Assembly (NCBI RefSeq): GCF_026151165.2
Contig: NZ_CP117849.1
Span: 1,736,001-1,800,000, forward strand
Direction of reading: 5' to 3'
Length of the DNA stretch: 64,000 bases
From: Cryobacterium sp. SO2
GTDB lineage: Bacteria > Actinomycetota > Actinomycetes > Actinomycetales > Microbacteriaceae
This document shows, one piece after another, positions 41,578-50,273 of this stretch. Within the stretch, counting starts at the first letter, position 1. Every line of letters starts with the position of its first letter. The notes under the pieces were generated by a model, which was given only the letters and a program-made list of their open reading frames with translations, ran no database searches and had not been told where the DNA came from. Made by a program: the position numbers and the translations under genes.

Positions 41578-42897
41578 CTACGGCTGCGCGATCAGGTCGT
41601 TGATCTTGGCGGCCGCGTCGTCCAGGGAGCCGGCGACGTCGCCGTCACCGGTGATGACGGCCTTGGTGTACGCGTCCCTGAAGGCCTGCCATGCGGCGAC
41701 CGAGTTGGCCACGTTGGGCACCTCGACGGTGCGCGAGGCCTGGTCACCGAACTGCTCGTAGGCCGGGTTGGCAGCGAAGTAGTCCGGGTACACGGTGGTG
41801 AGGTCGGCGCGGAGCGGCATCTGGCCGGTCAGCTCGAGCAGCTGGCCGTCCTGCTCCTCACTGGTGGCGAATTTCAGCACGTCCCAGGCCGTTGCCTGGT
41901 TCTCGCAGGCCGTGAACATTCCCACGTTCTTGGCGTCGCTGAAGGTGTAGGTGTCCTCGGCCGGCGTGCCGGCGCTGGTGGGAACGGGAACCGCGCCCCA
42001 GTTCACGGCATCCTTGTAGACCGACACGGCCCACGGGCCGACGATCGACATGGCGGCCTGGCCGTCAGCGAACGAGTCGCCCTGGTACTGCTCCTTGCCG
42101 GCGAGCCCCTCGGAGTAGAGGGTCTTCCAGAACTCGGCCACTGCGGCGCCGTCGGCGTCGTTGAAGGTGGACTCGCCGTCTTCGATCAGCTGGCTGCCGC
42201 CGGTCTCGGCCGCGTACAGCGGGTAGAAGTCGAACCAGCTCTGGAAGAACTGACTGGTCGGGGCCGGGTAGATGGCGTTCGGCGCCGCGCCGCTCTCCAC
42301 CAGGGTGCGGGAGGTGGCGAGGAACTCATCGTAGGTGGCCAGCTGCGGGTTCTCCGGGTCGAGCCCGGCGGCGGTGAACATGTCCTTGTTGTAGAAGATC
42401 ATCACGGGGTTGGATTTCCAGGGCATCTGGTAATACGCCCCATCGGCATCCTGGTACTGCGAGGAGGCCTCGCCGGTGCGTTCCTCGATGTAGGCGGCGC
42501 CGTCCTCGAAGCTGCTGAGGTCGACCAGGCCGCCCTGCTTCTGGAACTGCGGGACGGCCACCGGGGCGGTGTTGAAGACCAGGCAGGGTGCGTTGCCTGC
42601 CGTGATGGCGGCACCGATGACCTCTTCGCTGCTCTTGCCGGCCGGGATCTCCTGGGCCTTGACCTGCTCGTCCGGGTGGTCGGCGTTCCAGGCGGAGACC
42701 ATCTGCTTGCCCCAGGCGATCTCGGTCTCGTTGTTGGAGTACCAGATGGTGATGTCACCGCGGGATTCTGCGCCTCCGGCACTGCCCCCGCTGGAGCAGG
42801 CGCCGAGGGTGACGATCATGGCGGCGGAGGTGGCGGCGGCGGCGAGGAGCCGCCTGTTCTTTCGGGTGTTGATCTGCATGCGACTACGGCTGGACAT
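41578..42897 (-). CDS. Sugar-binding lipoprotein of the ABC importer (family 1)
   Basis: 439 residues from ATG 42897, which has GGAGA at proper spacing; an in-frame ATG at 42909 would also be possible. The lipoprotein signal peptide has RKNRR, a hydrophobic core and lipobox LGAC. The mature part is a family-1 solute-binding protein (DITIWYSNNETEI, MPWKSNPVMIFYNKDMFTAAGLDPE). It would capture oligosaccharides outside the cell, probably mannosides given GH130 and the nearby regulator. Confidence 0.93.
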   Translation of the reverse strand: MSSRSRMQINTRKNRRLLAAAATSAAMIVTLGACSSGGSAGGAESRGDITIWYSNNETEIAWGKQMVSAWNADHPDEQVKAQEIPAGKSSEEVIGAAITAGNAPCLVFNTAPVAVPQFQKQGGLVDLSSFEDGAAYIEERTGEASSQYQDADGAYYQMPWKSNPVMIFYNKDMFTAAGLDPENPQLATYDEFLATSRTLVESGAAPNAIYPAPTSQFFQSWFDFYPLYAAETGGSQLIEDGESTFNDADGAAVAEFWKTLYSEGLAGKEQYQGDSFADGQAAMSIVGPWAVSVYKDAVNWGAVPVPTSAGTPAEDTYTFSDAKNVGMFTACENQATAWDVLKFATSEEQDGQLLELTGQMPLRADLTTVYPDYFAANPAYEQFGDQASRTVEVPNVANSVAAWQAFRDAYTKAVITGDGDVAGSLDDAAAKINDLIAQP

Positions 42898-42917
42898 GTG
42901 ATTCTCCATTCTTGAAT

Positions 42918-42970
42918 CCGCAGCGGCTCTGCTGCGGCAAGTCTCTAGCGGGGCGCCGCGGCGGGCGCCC
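42918..42970 (-). promoter_or_regulatory. Two hairpins between the lacI gene and the binding-protein gene
   Basis: GGGCGCC/GGCGCCC (42951-42970, 6-base loop) and CCGCAGC/GCTGCGG (42918-42937, 6-base loop) lie in the 77-base gap. With no T-run they may slow or process the mRNA, setting a low level of regulator and a high level of binding protein, or stabilise the 5' end of the transporter message. Confidence 0.5.
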
Positions 42971-42974
42971 GGTC

Positions 42975-44039
42975 TCAGCGCGGCGCCGGGGTGGACGCCG
43001 AGCCCCGAACGATCAGCCGGGCGGCGGGCAGCTCGACGTCGTCGGCGCTCCCGGTCCGGATGAGCCCGAGCAGGGTGGTCGCGGCGGCGCGGCCCCAGAC
43101 CATGGGGGTGGCGCCGACGGTGGTCAGCGCCGGGTAGACGTACCTGGCGAATTCGATGTCGTCGAATCCCGTGATCGAGACGTCCTCAGGCACCCGCACG
43201 CCGAGTTCCTGGGCCACCCCGATGCCGGCGATGGCCATGGGGTCGCTCGCGAAGACGATGGCGGTGGGCGGTTCGCTCTGGCGCAAGAGGCGCCGGGTGG
43301 CGTCGGCGCCGTCGGCGATCGAGAAGTCTGTCTCCACTACCTGGCCGTCGCCGAGCCCGGCCGAGCGCATGGCGAGAGTGAAGGCGTCACGCCGTCGGCT
43401 GCCGTGCAGCATGGCGGCGCTGCCGGCCACGTGGGCGATCCGCCGGTGGCCGAGTCCGACCAGGTGGCGCACCGATTCGGTGATGCCATGGGTGTCGTCG
43501 ATCGACACCGACGGGAACGGGCTGGGCTGGTCGGGGCGGCCGAGGGTGACGGTCGGCAGGCCGAGTTCGGCCAGGCAGGGGATGCGCGCGTCGTCGCGGC
43601 GCAGGTCGCTGAGGAAGACCCCGTCGACGCGGCCGTCGGTGACCAGGGTTCGGTAGGTGTGCAGCTCTGTCGGCTCGTCCGGCACGACGCTGAGCACCAG
43701 CGCCAGGCCCTCCGGGGCGAGGATCGTCTCGACGCCGGCGATGAACGAGGTGAAGAACGGGTCGGACCCGAGCACCTCTGGATCGCGGGCGATGACGAGG
43801 CCGAGCGCGAACGAGCGCTTCGACGAGAGCGACCTGGCCCGTAGCGACGGTGTCCAGCCCAGGGTCTGGGCGATCTGCAGGATGCGCGTGCGCGTTTCGG
43901 CGGAAACCCCCGGCCGGTCGTTGAGCGCGAAGGAGACCAGCCCCTTGCTCACCCCGGCCGCCTTGGCCACATCCGCGATGGTCACCTTGGTCGGGTCCCT
44001 CGTGGTCGGTTCCGTGGTCGCACTCTCGGGCAGATCCAT
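42975..44039 (-). CDS. LacI-family regulator of the GH130/ABC operon
   Basis: This 354-residue protein has an N-terminal LacI HTH (VTIADVAKAAGVSKGLVSFALNDRPGVS, about residues 18-45), a hinge and a sugar-binding-like effector domain. It heads the operon and two operators sit just upstream, so it most likely represses itself and the transporter genes until an oligosaccharide binds. It is distinct from the LacI protein at 1412. Confidence 0.93.
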   Translation of the reverse strand: MDLPESATTEPTTRDPTKVTIADVAKAAGVSKGLVSFALNDRPGVSAETRTRILQIAQTLGWTPSLRARSLSSKRSFALGLVIARDPEVLGSDPFFTSFIAGVETILAPEGLALVLSVVPDEPTELHTYRTLVTDGRVDGVFLSDLRRDDARIPCLAELGLPTVTLGRPDQPSPFPSVSIDDTHGITESVRHLVGLGHRRIAHVAGSAAMLHGSRRRDAFTLAMRSAGLGDGQVVETDFSIADGADATRRLLRQSEPPTAIVFASDPMAIAGIGVAQELGVRVPEDVSITGFDDIEFARYVYPALTTVGATPMVWGRAAATTLLGLIRTGSADDVELPAARLIVRGSASTPAPR

Positions 44040-44100
44040 GGAGCCTCCTCGTTGATGGCGGGACCGGCGTGGTTGTCGCAGACGAGCCTGAACGACGGGC

Positions 44101-44134
44101 CTGAACCGGTTTAGAACAACCTATACCGGTTTAG
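44101..44134. promoter_or_regulatory. Paired LacI operators upstream of the regulator gene
   Basis: CTGAACCGGTTTAG (44101-44114) and CTATACCGGTTTAG (44121-44134) are near-palindromes centred on CCGG and 20 bases apart, two helical turns on the same face. They sit 62-95 bases before the regulator start and also 65 bases before the divergent gene at 44199, so both directions could be affected. Confidence 0.7.
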
Positions 44135-44198
44135 CCCGTGAAGTCAACAGATTCTCACCTCGCTGGGTGTAGCGGGCGAGCCTAGGGTGGTCGAGAGC

Positions 44199-45653
44199 AT
44201 GGACTGGTTCGGAACTGACGACTACGACATCGCCCGCCAGGTGGTGCAGCGGGGGATCGCCGCCGTCTTCCTGATCGCCTTCGTCTCGGCTCTCGCTCAG
44301 TTCCCCGCGCTCCTGGGCGACAACGGGCTGCTGCCGGTGCGCCGCTTCGTACAGGTGGTGCCGTTCCGGCGGGCGCCGAGCCTGTTCCAGTGGCGGTACT
44401 CGGACCGCCTGCTGCGCCTGGTCGCCTGGTCGGGGATCGGGCTGTCCGCCACCGTTGTGCTCGGCCTGCCCCAACTCGGCCCGGCCTGGCTGCCCATGCT
44501 GGTCTTCCTGCTGTTGTTCTCCGGCTACCTGTCGATCGTCAACGTGGGGCAGACCTTCTATTCGTTCGGCTGGGAGAGCCTGCTGGTCGAGGCGGGCTTC
44601 ATCGTGGCGTTCCTGGGCTCGGATGCCGTCGCCGCCCCGGTGCCGGTGCTGGTGTTCCTGCGCTGGCTGGTGTTCAGGCTGGAGTTCGGCGCCGGACTGA
44701 TCAAGCTGCGCGGCGGCCGGGAGTGGCGGGACCTCACCGCGCTCTTCTACCATCACGAGACCCAGCCCATGCCCAACCCGGTCAGCTGGTTCGTGCACCA
44801 CCTGCCCAGATGGTTCCACCGCGGCGAGGTGCTGGCCAACCACGCGGTGCAGCTCGGGGCGCCGTTCCTGCTCTTCGCCCCGCAACCGGTGGCCTCCGTC
44901 GCGGCCGGGATCATCGTGCTCAGCCAGCTCTGGCTGGTGCTCACCGGCAACTTCGCCTGGCTCAACTGGATCACCATCGTGCTGGCCGTCGCGGCCGTCG
45001 ACGACGCATCCTTCCGGTGGCTGGGCGGCCTTGTCGTCCCGCCGCTGAGGTCGGTGCCGGCCGAGGTACCGGCGGCGGGGGAGCAGCCGCTGTGGTTCGT
45101 CGTGGTGGTGCTCGCCGTGATGGTGCTGCTGGTGGTGCTCAGCTACTGGCCGGCACGCAACTTGCTGCGGCGCCGCCAGCTCATGAACGCCAGCTTCAAC
45201 CCGTTCCACCTGGTGAACGCCTACGGCGCGTTCGGAACCGTCACGAAGGAGCGCTACGAGATCATCGTGGAAGGCAGCGACTCCATCGACCCGCGTGACG
45301 CCACGGCCTGGCGGGCCTACGAGTTCCGCGGCAAGCCCGGCGACGTGGCCAGGGTGCCCGGCCAGTTCGCGCCGTACCACCTGCGGCTGGACTGGCTGAT
45401 GTGGTTCCTGGCCCTCGGTTCGCGCGACACCCGCTGGTTCGAGGTGTTCCTGGCCCGGCTGTTGCAGGGCGACAGGGCCACGCTGCGGATGCTGGCGCAC
45501 AACCCGTTCGGCGGGCATCCGCCCCGGTACGTGCGTGCCCGGATCTTCCTGTACAGGTTCAGTAGCCCGGCCGAACGCCGCGTCAGCCACGACTGGTGGG
45601 TGCGCACCGAGGTGGGCAGCCTGGTGCCGCCGGTTGCACTGCCGCCGGAGTGA
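44199..45653 (+). CDS. Lipase maturation factor (LMF) family membrane protein
   Basis: This 484-residue protein has about eight predicted membrane helices and LMF features: TFYSFGWESLLVEAGF, LRWLVFRLEFGAGLIKLRGGREWRDLTALFYHHETQPMPNP, and a C-terminal soluble region with LVNAYGAFGTVTKERYEIIVEG and RWFEVFLARLLQG. In animals LMF1 helps lipoprotein lipase fold in the ER; the role in bacteria is not established. ATG 44199 was chosen; an upstream GTG at 44187 is weaker. It is divergent from the LacI operon. Confidence 0.88.
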   Translation: MDWFGTDDYDIARQVVQRGIAAVFLIAFVSALAQFPALLGDNGLLPVRRFVQVVPFRRAPSLFQWRYSDRLLRLVAWSGIGLSATVVLGLPQLGPAWLPMLVFLLLFSGYLSIVNVGQTFYSFGWESLLVEAGFIVAFLGSDAVAAPVPVLVFLRWLVFRLEFGAGLIKLRGGREWRDLTALFYHHETQPMPNPVSWFVHHLPRWFHRGEVLANHAVQLGAPFLLFAPQPVASVAAGIIVLSQLWLVLTGNFAWLNWITIVLAVAAVDDASFRWLGGLVVPPLRSVPAEVPAAGEQPLWFVVVVLAVMVLLVVLSYWPARNLLRRRQLMNASFNPFHLVNAYGAFGTVTKERYEIIVEGSDSIDPRDATAWRAYEFRGKPGDVARVPGQFAPYHLRLDWLMWFLALGSRDTRWFEVFLARLLQGDRATLRMLAHNPFGGHPPRYVRARIFLYRFSSPAERRVSHDWWVRTEVGSLVPPVALPPE

Positions 45654-45671
45654 TCCGGCGCAGCACGAGGC

Positions 45672-45719
45672 AGTGCCGGCGAAGTTCAGTGCCGGCGCAG
45701 TTCTGTGCCGGCGCAGTTC
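45672..45719 (+). repeat. 16-bp tandem repeat in a convergent gap
   Basis: Three units close to AGTGCCGGCGCAGTTC (45672-45687, 45688-45703, 45704-45719), with a degenerate fourth further on. They lie between the convergent LMF-like and S4 genes. No function is suggested by the sequence. Confidence 0.8.
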
Positions 45720-45731
45720 AGGCCACGCAGC

Positions 45732-46100
45732 TCAGTGCCCGCGCAGCTCTTCGATCTCGCGGCGCTCGCGCTTGGTGGGGCGGCCGGCGCCGCGGTCGCG
45801 CATGGGCACCAGGGCCACTTCCTCGCGCGGCGGCGGGGGCGGGGTGTTGTCCACGAAGCATTCGGCGGCCACGCTCGGGCCCACCCGCTTCACGATGATC
45901 CGCGACACCACGAGCACCCGGTCGAAGCCGTTGGCCCGGATCCGCACCTCGTCGCCCGGCTTGATCGCCTGGGCGGATTTGGCGCGTTCGCCGTTCACCC
46001 GGACGTGCCCGGCCCGGCAGGCCGCTGTCGCCTGGGAGCGGGTCTTGTACATCCGCACCGCCCAGGCCCAGCTGTCCACCCGAGCGCTCAGCAATTCCAT
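45732..46100 (-). CDS. S4-domain RNA-binding protein (Hsp15 / RlbA-like)
   Basis: This 122-residue protein has an N-terminal S4 domain: RVDSWAWAVRMYKTRSQATAACRAGHVRVNG, with VNGERAKSAQAIKPGDEVRI. Hsp15-type proteins bind stalled 50S subunits. The rest is a basic tail ending KRERREIEELRGH. It is on the same strand 31 bases after crtEb, so it may be read with the carotenoid operon but is functionally separate. Confidence 0.88.
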   Translation of the reverse strand: MELLSARVDSWAWAVRMYKTRSQATAACRAGHVRVNGERAKSAQAIKPGDEVRIRANGFDRVLVVSRIIVKRVGPSVAAECFVDNTPPPPPREEVALVPMRDRGAGRPTKRERREIEELRGH

Positions 46101-46131
46101 GCCTCGACTCTACGCGGGCACGGGCAGGTCG

Positions 46132-47040
46132 TCAGCGCAGCACGACCCAGAGGATGAGCAGCATCGTCACCAGGAAGCCGGTGAAGAAATTCAGTCGCAG
46201 GAATCGCTTCCAGCCGTTGTTGGCCCGTTCGGAGTCGGCGTCGCTGATCGACCGGTATGGCCAGGCGGCAAGAATGTAGGGAATCACGAGCAGCGCGGCG
46301 AGCGGCCCCGGCCAGTCGGTCACGAGCATGAGCAGCCCGGCCAGCGCCCAGAAGCCGATCGCCAGGCGCACGGTCTGTGCGGCGCCGAAGGCCGTGGCGA
46401 TCGAGCTGATGCCGCCCTGCCTGTCGGGTTCGACATCCTGCACCGCGCCGAAGGCGTGGCTTGCGATGCCCCAGAAGAAGAACGCGGCCAGCAGCGCCAC
46501 CAGGTCGGGTGTCACCAGGGCCCCCGCCACGGCGAGGCCGTAGACCGCCGGGCTCACGAAGTGGACGCTCGAGGTCACCGAGTCCAGCACCGGGCGCTCC
46601 TTGAAGCGCAGGCCCGGAGCCGAATAGGCGACCACGGCGAAGAGGCTCACCGCCAGCACCAGCCACGACCACGGGTTCGCCCCGGCGAGCACGAGCATCC
46701 ACACCAGCACGGGCACGGCCGTTGCGACGCCGGAGACCAGCACCGTGCGGTGCAGGCCCCTGTCGAGCATGGCGCCCTCGACGCCGCCCTTGCGCGGGTT
46801 GCGCAGGTCGGACTCGTAGTCGAACACGTCGTTGATGCCGTACATGAGCAGGTTGTAGGGGATCAGGAAGAACAGAGTGCCCACCACCAGCAGGGCGTCG
46901 ACCCGGCCGGTTGTCACGACGTAGGCGGCGGCGAACGGGAAGGCCGTGTTGATCCAGCTGAGCGGACGAGAGGAGAGCAGCACCTGTCGCACCGTGTGAC
47001 CGAGTCCGGTCGGGCCGGTGGGGTGAATCGCCTCGGTCAT
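46132..47040 (-). CDS. crtEb: Lycopene elongase/hydratase CrtEb (UbiA-type prenyltransferase)
   Basis: This 302-residue membrane protein has about eight helices and the prenyltransferase motif NDVFDYESD (Asp-rich, near residue 70) plus a second Asp-rich QDVEPDRQGG. CrtEb adds C5 units to both ends of lycopene on the way to C50 carotenoids such as flavuxanthin. The GTG/ATG region overlaps crtYf by 4 bases. Context leaves little doubt; the exact C50 product is not determined by this gene alone. Confidence 0.93.
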   Translation of the reverse strand: MTEAIHPTGPTGLGHTVRQVLLSSRPLSWINTAFPFAAAYVVTTGRVDALLVVGTLFFLIPYNLLMYGINDVFDYESDLRNPRKGGVEGAMLDRGLHRTVLVSGVATAVPVLVWMLVLAGANPWSWLVLAVSLFAVVAYSAPGLRFKERPVLDSVTSSVHFVSPAVYGLAVAGALVTPDLVALLAAFFFWGIASHAFGAVQDVEPDRQGGISSIATAFGAAQTVRLAIGFWALAGLLMLVTDWPGPLAALLVIPYILAAWPYRSISDADSERANNGWKRFLRLNFFTGFLVTMLLILWVVLR

Positions 47041-47411
47041 GGGTCCTGTCCTTCTGCGGGTTCTGCCGCTGACTGTGCCGCGGGTCGTGCTGCGCGATGT
47101 GGCGCTCGGCGGGTGTCGCCGCCGAGCAGCGCCCAGACGGCCGGCAGCAACAGGGCGCCGGCCACCGGATATGCGAAGTCCTCCACGGGCGCTATCCCCA
47201 CGAATACTCCACTGATCAGGGCCGGGTCGTACGCGACGAGTCCCACCCCGATCATGATGTTATCGAACACCGCGGTGAGCACGAGCACGGCGACGAGCGC
47301 GAGCGCTGATGCCGCGTAGAGGCGCCTCGAGGCCGGCCGGCGCCAGAGCGTAATCGCGGCCACCACCGCGGCGAGGCCGAGGAAGACGGCGTTCAGTCCG
47401 AGGTAGCTCAT
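47037..47411 (-). CDS. crtYf: C50 carotenoid cyclase subunit CrtYf
   Basis: This 124-residue protein has three predicted membrane helices and the lycopene-cyclase domain pattern (FDNIMIGVGLVAYD, GIAPVEDFAYPVAGALLLP). CrtYf works as a heterodimer with CrtYe to cyclise the ends of the C50 chain, giving decaprenoxanthin- or C.p.450-like pigments. It overlaps both neighbours by 4 bases. Confidence 0.92.
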   Translation of the reverse strand: MSYLGLNAVFLGLAAVVAAITLWRRPASRRLYAASALALVAVLVLTAVFDNIMIGVGLVAYDPALISGVFVGIAPVEDFAYPVAGALLLPAVWALLGGDTRRAPHRAARPAAQSAAEPAEGQDP

Positions 47412-47734
47412 GACGCGCGCCCCCGCTCCAGCAGCATCCGGGCGCCCTGCAGGGCATTCATGAACAGGTAGCAGAGGAAGGTCAGGAAGAAGACCTCTTC
47501 GACCGGCAGCTCGGGGGCGATCTGCAGGCCGGTCATGAACGAGGTTTCGCCGCGGTAGAAGATGCCGGTGCTGATGCCGATCAGATCCCAGGCCAGGAAG
47601 AACAGCACCCCCAGCACGAGCACAACGGCCGCGGCACGGGGTGCACGCCAGAAGAACAGCCCGAACCGGCGGTCGAGCACGACCATCCCGGTCAGCGACA
47701 CCAGCAGGGCGAGCAGGTACGCGACACCGAGCAT
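47408..47734 (-). CDS. crtYe: C50 carotenoid cyclase subunit CrtYe
   Basis: This 108-residue protein has three predicted helices and the lycopene-cyclase domain motifs FFLAWDLIGISTGIFYRGE and LPVEEVFFLTFLCYLFMNA. It is the partner of CrtYf. Order crtI-crtYe-crtYf-crtEb is the one known from C50-producing actinobacteria. Confidence 0.93.
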   Translation of the reverse strand: MLGVAYLLALLVSLTGMVVLDRRFGLFFWRAPRAAAVVLVLGVLFFLAWDLIGISTGIFYRGETSFMTGLQIAPELPVEEVFFLTFLCYLFMNALQGARMLLERGRAS

Positions 47735-49353
47735 CAGCGCAGAACTGCGCGACTCGGTTCGGGCAGCGGCCCCGTACTCACATCACCGCGAATCCGCTTG
47801 AGCAGGATCTCGGCACTGATCAGGCACATCGGCAGGCCGATACCGGGGATTGTTGTACCGCCGGCGTAGTAGAGGCCGTCGATGTGCGAGGACACATTGG
47901 TGCCCCGGAAGAAGGCGCTCTGCTTGAGCGTGTGCGCCGGTCCGAGCGCCCCGCCCTTCCAGGAGTTGAGGTCGTCGGCGAAGTCCGCCGGCCCGATGGT
48001 GCGGCGCACCACGATGCGCTCGGCGAGGTCGGGGATGCCGGCCCATTCGGCGAGCTGGCCGATGGCGGCGTCCGCGATGCCCTCCACGGTCGCCGACCCT
48101 GCTCCGTTGATGCCGCCGTGGCCGATGCCCGGGTCAGCGGGCACCGGGATGAGCAGGAACATGTTGCTGGCGCCGTCCGGGGCGACGCCGGGGTCGGTTG
48201 CGCTGGGCAGGCAGGCGTAGAACGAGGCCGGGTTCGGCACCGAGGTTTCCGCGCCGAAGATGCGATCGAAGTTGTCGGCCCAGTCCTCGGTGAAGAACAG
48301 GGTGTGGTGGGCGAGCTTGGGCAGCTCTCCGCTCACGCCCAGCAGCACGAGCACCGCGCCGGGGCCGGAGGTGCGCTTCTGCCACCACCGCTCCGGGTAG
48401 GTCTGCTTGGCCGGTTCGACCAGCTCGGTTTCGGTGTGGTGCAGGTCGGCGGCCGACACGACCAGGTCGGCATCCAGCCGCACGGTCTCGCCGGCCGCGT
48501 TGAGGTAGGTGACGCCCTCAACGGCGGCCTTGGCGCGCCGGCCGGCCGGGGTGGGCCCGGAGCGGATGGCCTGCACGGTGGCGCCGGTCTCGATGGTCAC
48601 GCCGGCCGCCCGGGCCAGGTCCACGATGCTCTCGATCAGCCGGGTGAAGCCGCCCTGCGGGTAGAGCACGCCGTCGGCCAGGTCGAGATGGCTCATCAGG
48701 TGGTACATCGACGGGGTGCGGTCGGGGGAGGACCCCAGGAACACGGCCGGGTAGCCGAGGATCTGGCGGATCCGCGGGTCCCGGAAGTAGCCGGCGACAA
48801 ACTTGTCCAGCGGCTGCAGCAGCAGGCGGCCGAGACGGCCCATCCTGGAGAGCACGTCGCGCACGAGCAGAGGCTTGAACGAGGCGAAGCTCGTGTACAG
48901 GAACCTGTCCACGGCCATGTCGTAGGTCTCCTTGGCGCTGGCCAGGTAGGTCTCCAGGCGGGCGCCCGCACCGGGTTCGAGACTCTCGAACAGGCGGATG
49001 TTGTCGGCGCGGTCGGCGCGCACGTCCACCGGGTCGGTGTCCGATTCGAAGAACACCCGGTAGCCGGGGTCGAGCCGGGTGAGCTCGAGCTGCTCGGCGG
49101 CGCTCGTGCCCATCAGCCGGTAGAAGTGCTCGAACACCTCGGGCATGAGGTACCAGGACGGCCCGGTCTCGAAGCGGAAACCGTCTGACTCCCAGAAGCC
49201 CGCCCGTCCGCCGAGGGTGTCGTGCGCCTCGAGCAGGGTGACCTGGTGGCCCTCCCTGGCCAGCAGCGCGGCGCTGGCCAGTCCGGCGATTCCGCCGCCG
49301 ATCACGACGGTCCGCACGGGGGGTGTCTGGGTGCGCCCGGCCTGGTCGCTCAC
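47734..49353 (-). CDS. crtI: Phytoene desaturase CrtI
   Basis: 539 residues from a GTG at 49353, overlapping the crtB stop by 4 bases. The FAD-binding GxGxxG is near residue 19 (VVIGGGIAGLASAALLAREGHQV), followed by LGGRAGFWESDGFRFETGPSWYLMP. The C-terminal flavin motif GLYYAGGTTIPGIGLPMCLISAEILLKRI is typical. CrtI converts phytoene to lycopene. An alternative GTG at 49362 would add 3 residues. Confidence 0.95.
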   Translation of the reverse strand: MSDQAGRTQTPPVRTVVIGGGIAGLASAALLAREGHQVTLLEAHDTLGGRAGFWESDGFRFETGPSWYLMPEVFEHFYRLMGTSAAEQLELTRLDPGYRVFFESDTDPVDVRADRADNIRLFESLEPGAGARLETYLASAKETYDMAVDRFLYTSFASFKPLLVRDVLSRMGRLGRLLLQPLDKFVAGYFRDPRIRQILGYPAVFLGSSPDRTPSMYHLMSHLDLADGVLYPQGGFTRLIESIVDLARAAGVTIETGATVQAIRSGPTPAGRRAKAAVEGVTYLNAAGETVRLDADLVVSAADLHHTETELVEPAKQTYPERWWQKRTSGPGAVLVLLGVSGELPKLAHHTLFFTEDWADNFDRIFGAETSVPNPASFYACLPSATDPGVAPDGASNMFLLIPVPADPGIGHGGINGAGSATVEGIADAAIGQLAEWAGIPDLAERIVVRRTIGPADFADDLNSWKGGALGPAHTLKQSAFFRGTNVSSHIDGLYYAGGTTIPGIGLPMCLISAEILLKRIRGDVSTGPLPEPSRAVLR

Positions 49354-50273
49354 CGTCGCCACGCCTGGGGGCCGAGCGAGGACGAGAGGGCGATCATCAG
49401 TTTCTCCGGATCCGGCACCCGCACGCGGGTGCTCATCAATTCCTGGGCGGGGGTCTCCCGCAGTTTCGCAGACAACCGGGCGAAGAGCCGGTGGGCGGCG
49501 GTCACGGCGCGTCGGCTGCCCGGCGGCAACAGCGGCAGCACCCGTTCGGCGGCCTCGAGGTCGGCATCCATGTCGTCGAGCAGCAGGTTCTTCTGCGCCT
49601 CGGTGAGCCTGGTGAGGTCGACGCCGGGGAAGTAGTTGCGGCCGAGGGCGTCGCGGTCCGCGGCGAGGTCGCGCAGGAAATTGACCTTCTGGAACGCTGC
49701 GCCGAGGCTGCGGGCGCCGTGGTCCAGAACGGCCAGCTGCGCGGGGGTGCGCGGGGTCTCGTGCAGGAAGCTGCGCAGGCACATCAGTCCGACCACCTCG
49801 GCGGAGCCGTAGATGTACTCGGCGACGCTGGCCGGGGTGAACGGCGTCGGGTCGAGGTCGCGGCGCATCGACGCGAAGAACGGCCGGGTGAGTGGAGGGT
49901 CGATGCCCACCCGTCTGGCGGTCTTGGCGAAGGCGTGCACAACGAGGTTGGTGCTGAAGCCGCGCGCCATCGCCCGTTCGGTCTCGTGCTCGAGGTCGTC
50001 GAGGAGTTCGCGTTGGCCGGCCAGGTCGATGCCGGCTTCGCTGGCGGCGCCGTCCACGATCTCATCCGCGACGCGCACGAGGGCGTAGATGCTGCGCACT
50101 TCCTCCCGGATGCCGGGCCCCAGGAGGCGGGCCGCGAGCCCGAACGAGGTGGAGTAGTGCCCGATCACCGTGGTGGCGCTGGCCAGGGCGGCGGCGTCGT
50201 AGGTGCCGAGGTTCGTGGGCGTGGTGCTGCCGGTCGACGGCTGCAGGTTGGGCCCGGCGGTGTCCCGGCTCAT
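49350..50273 (-). CDS. crtB: Phytoene synthase CrtB
   Basis: This 307-residue squalene/phytoene synthase has the first Asp-rich motif (YALVRVADEIVDG) and the second (LGAAFQKVNFLRDLAADRDALGRNYFP), plus YIYGSAEVVGLMCLRSF. It joins two geranylgeranyl diphosphates to phytoene. It overlaps crtE and crtI by 4 bases each. Confidence 0.96.
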   Translation of the reverse strand: MSRDTAGPNLQPSTGSTTPTNLGTYDAAALASATTVIGHYSTSFGLAARLLGPGIREEVRSIYALVRVADEIVDGAASEAGIDLAGQRELLDDLEHETERAMARGFSTNLVVHAFAKTARRVGIDPPLTRPFFASMRRDLDPTPFTPASVAEYIYGSAEVVGLMCLRSFLHETPRTPAQLAVLDHGARSLGAAFQKVNFLRDLAADRDALGRNYFPGVDLTRLTEAQKNLLLDDMDADLEAAERVLPLLPPGSRRAVTAAHRLFARLSAKLRETPAQELMSTRVRVPDPEKLMIALSSSLGPQAWRR

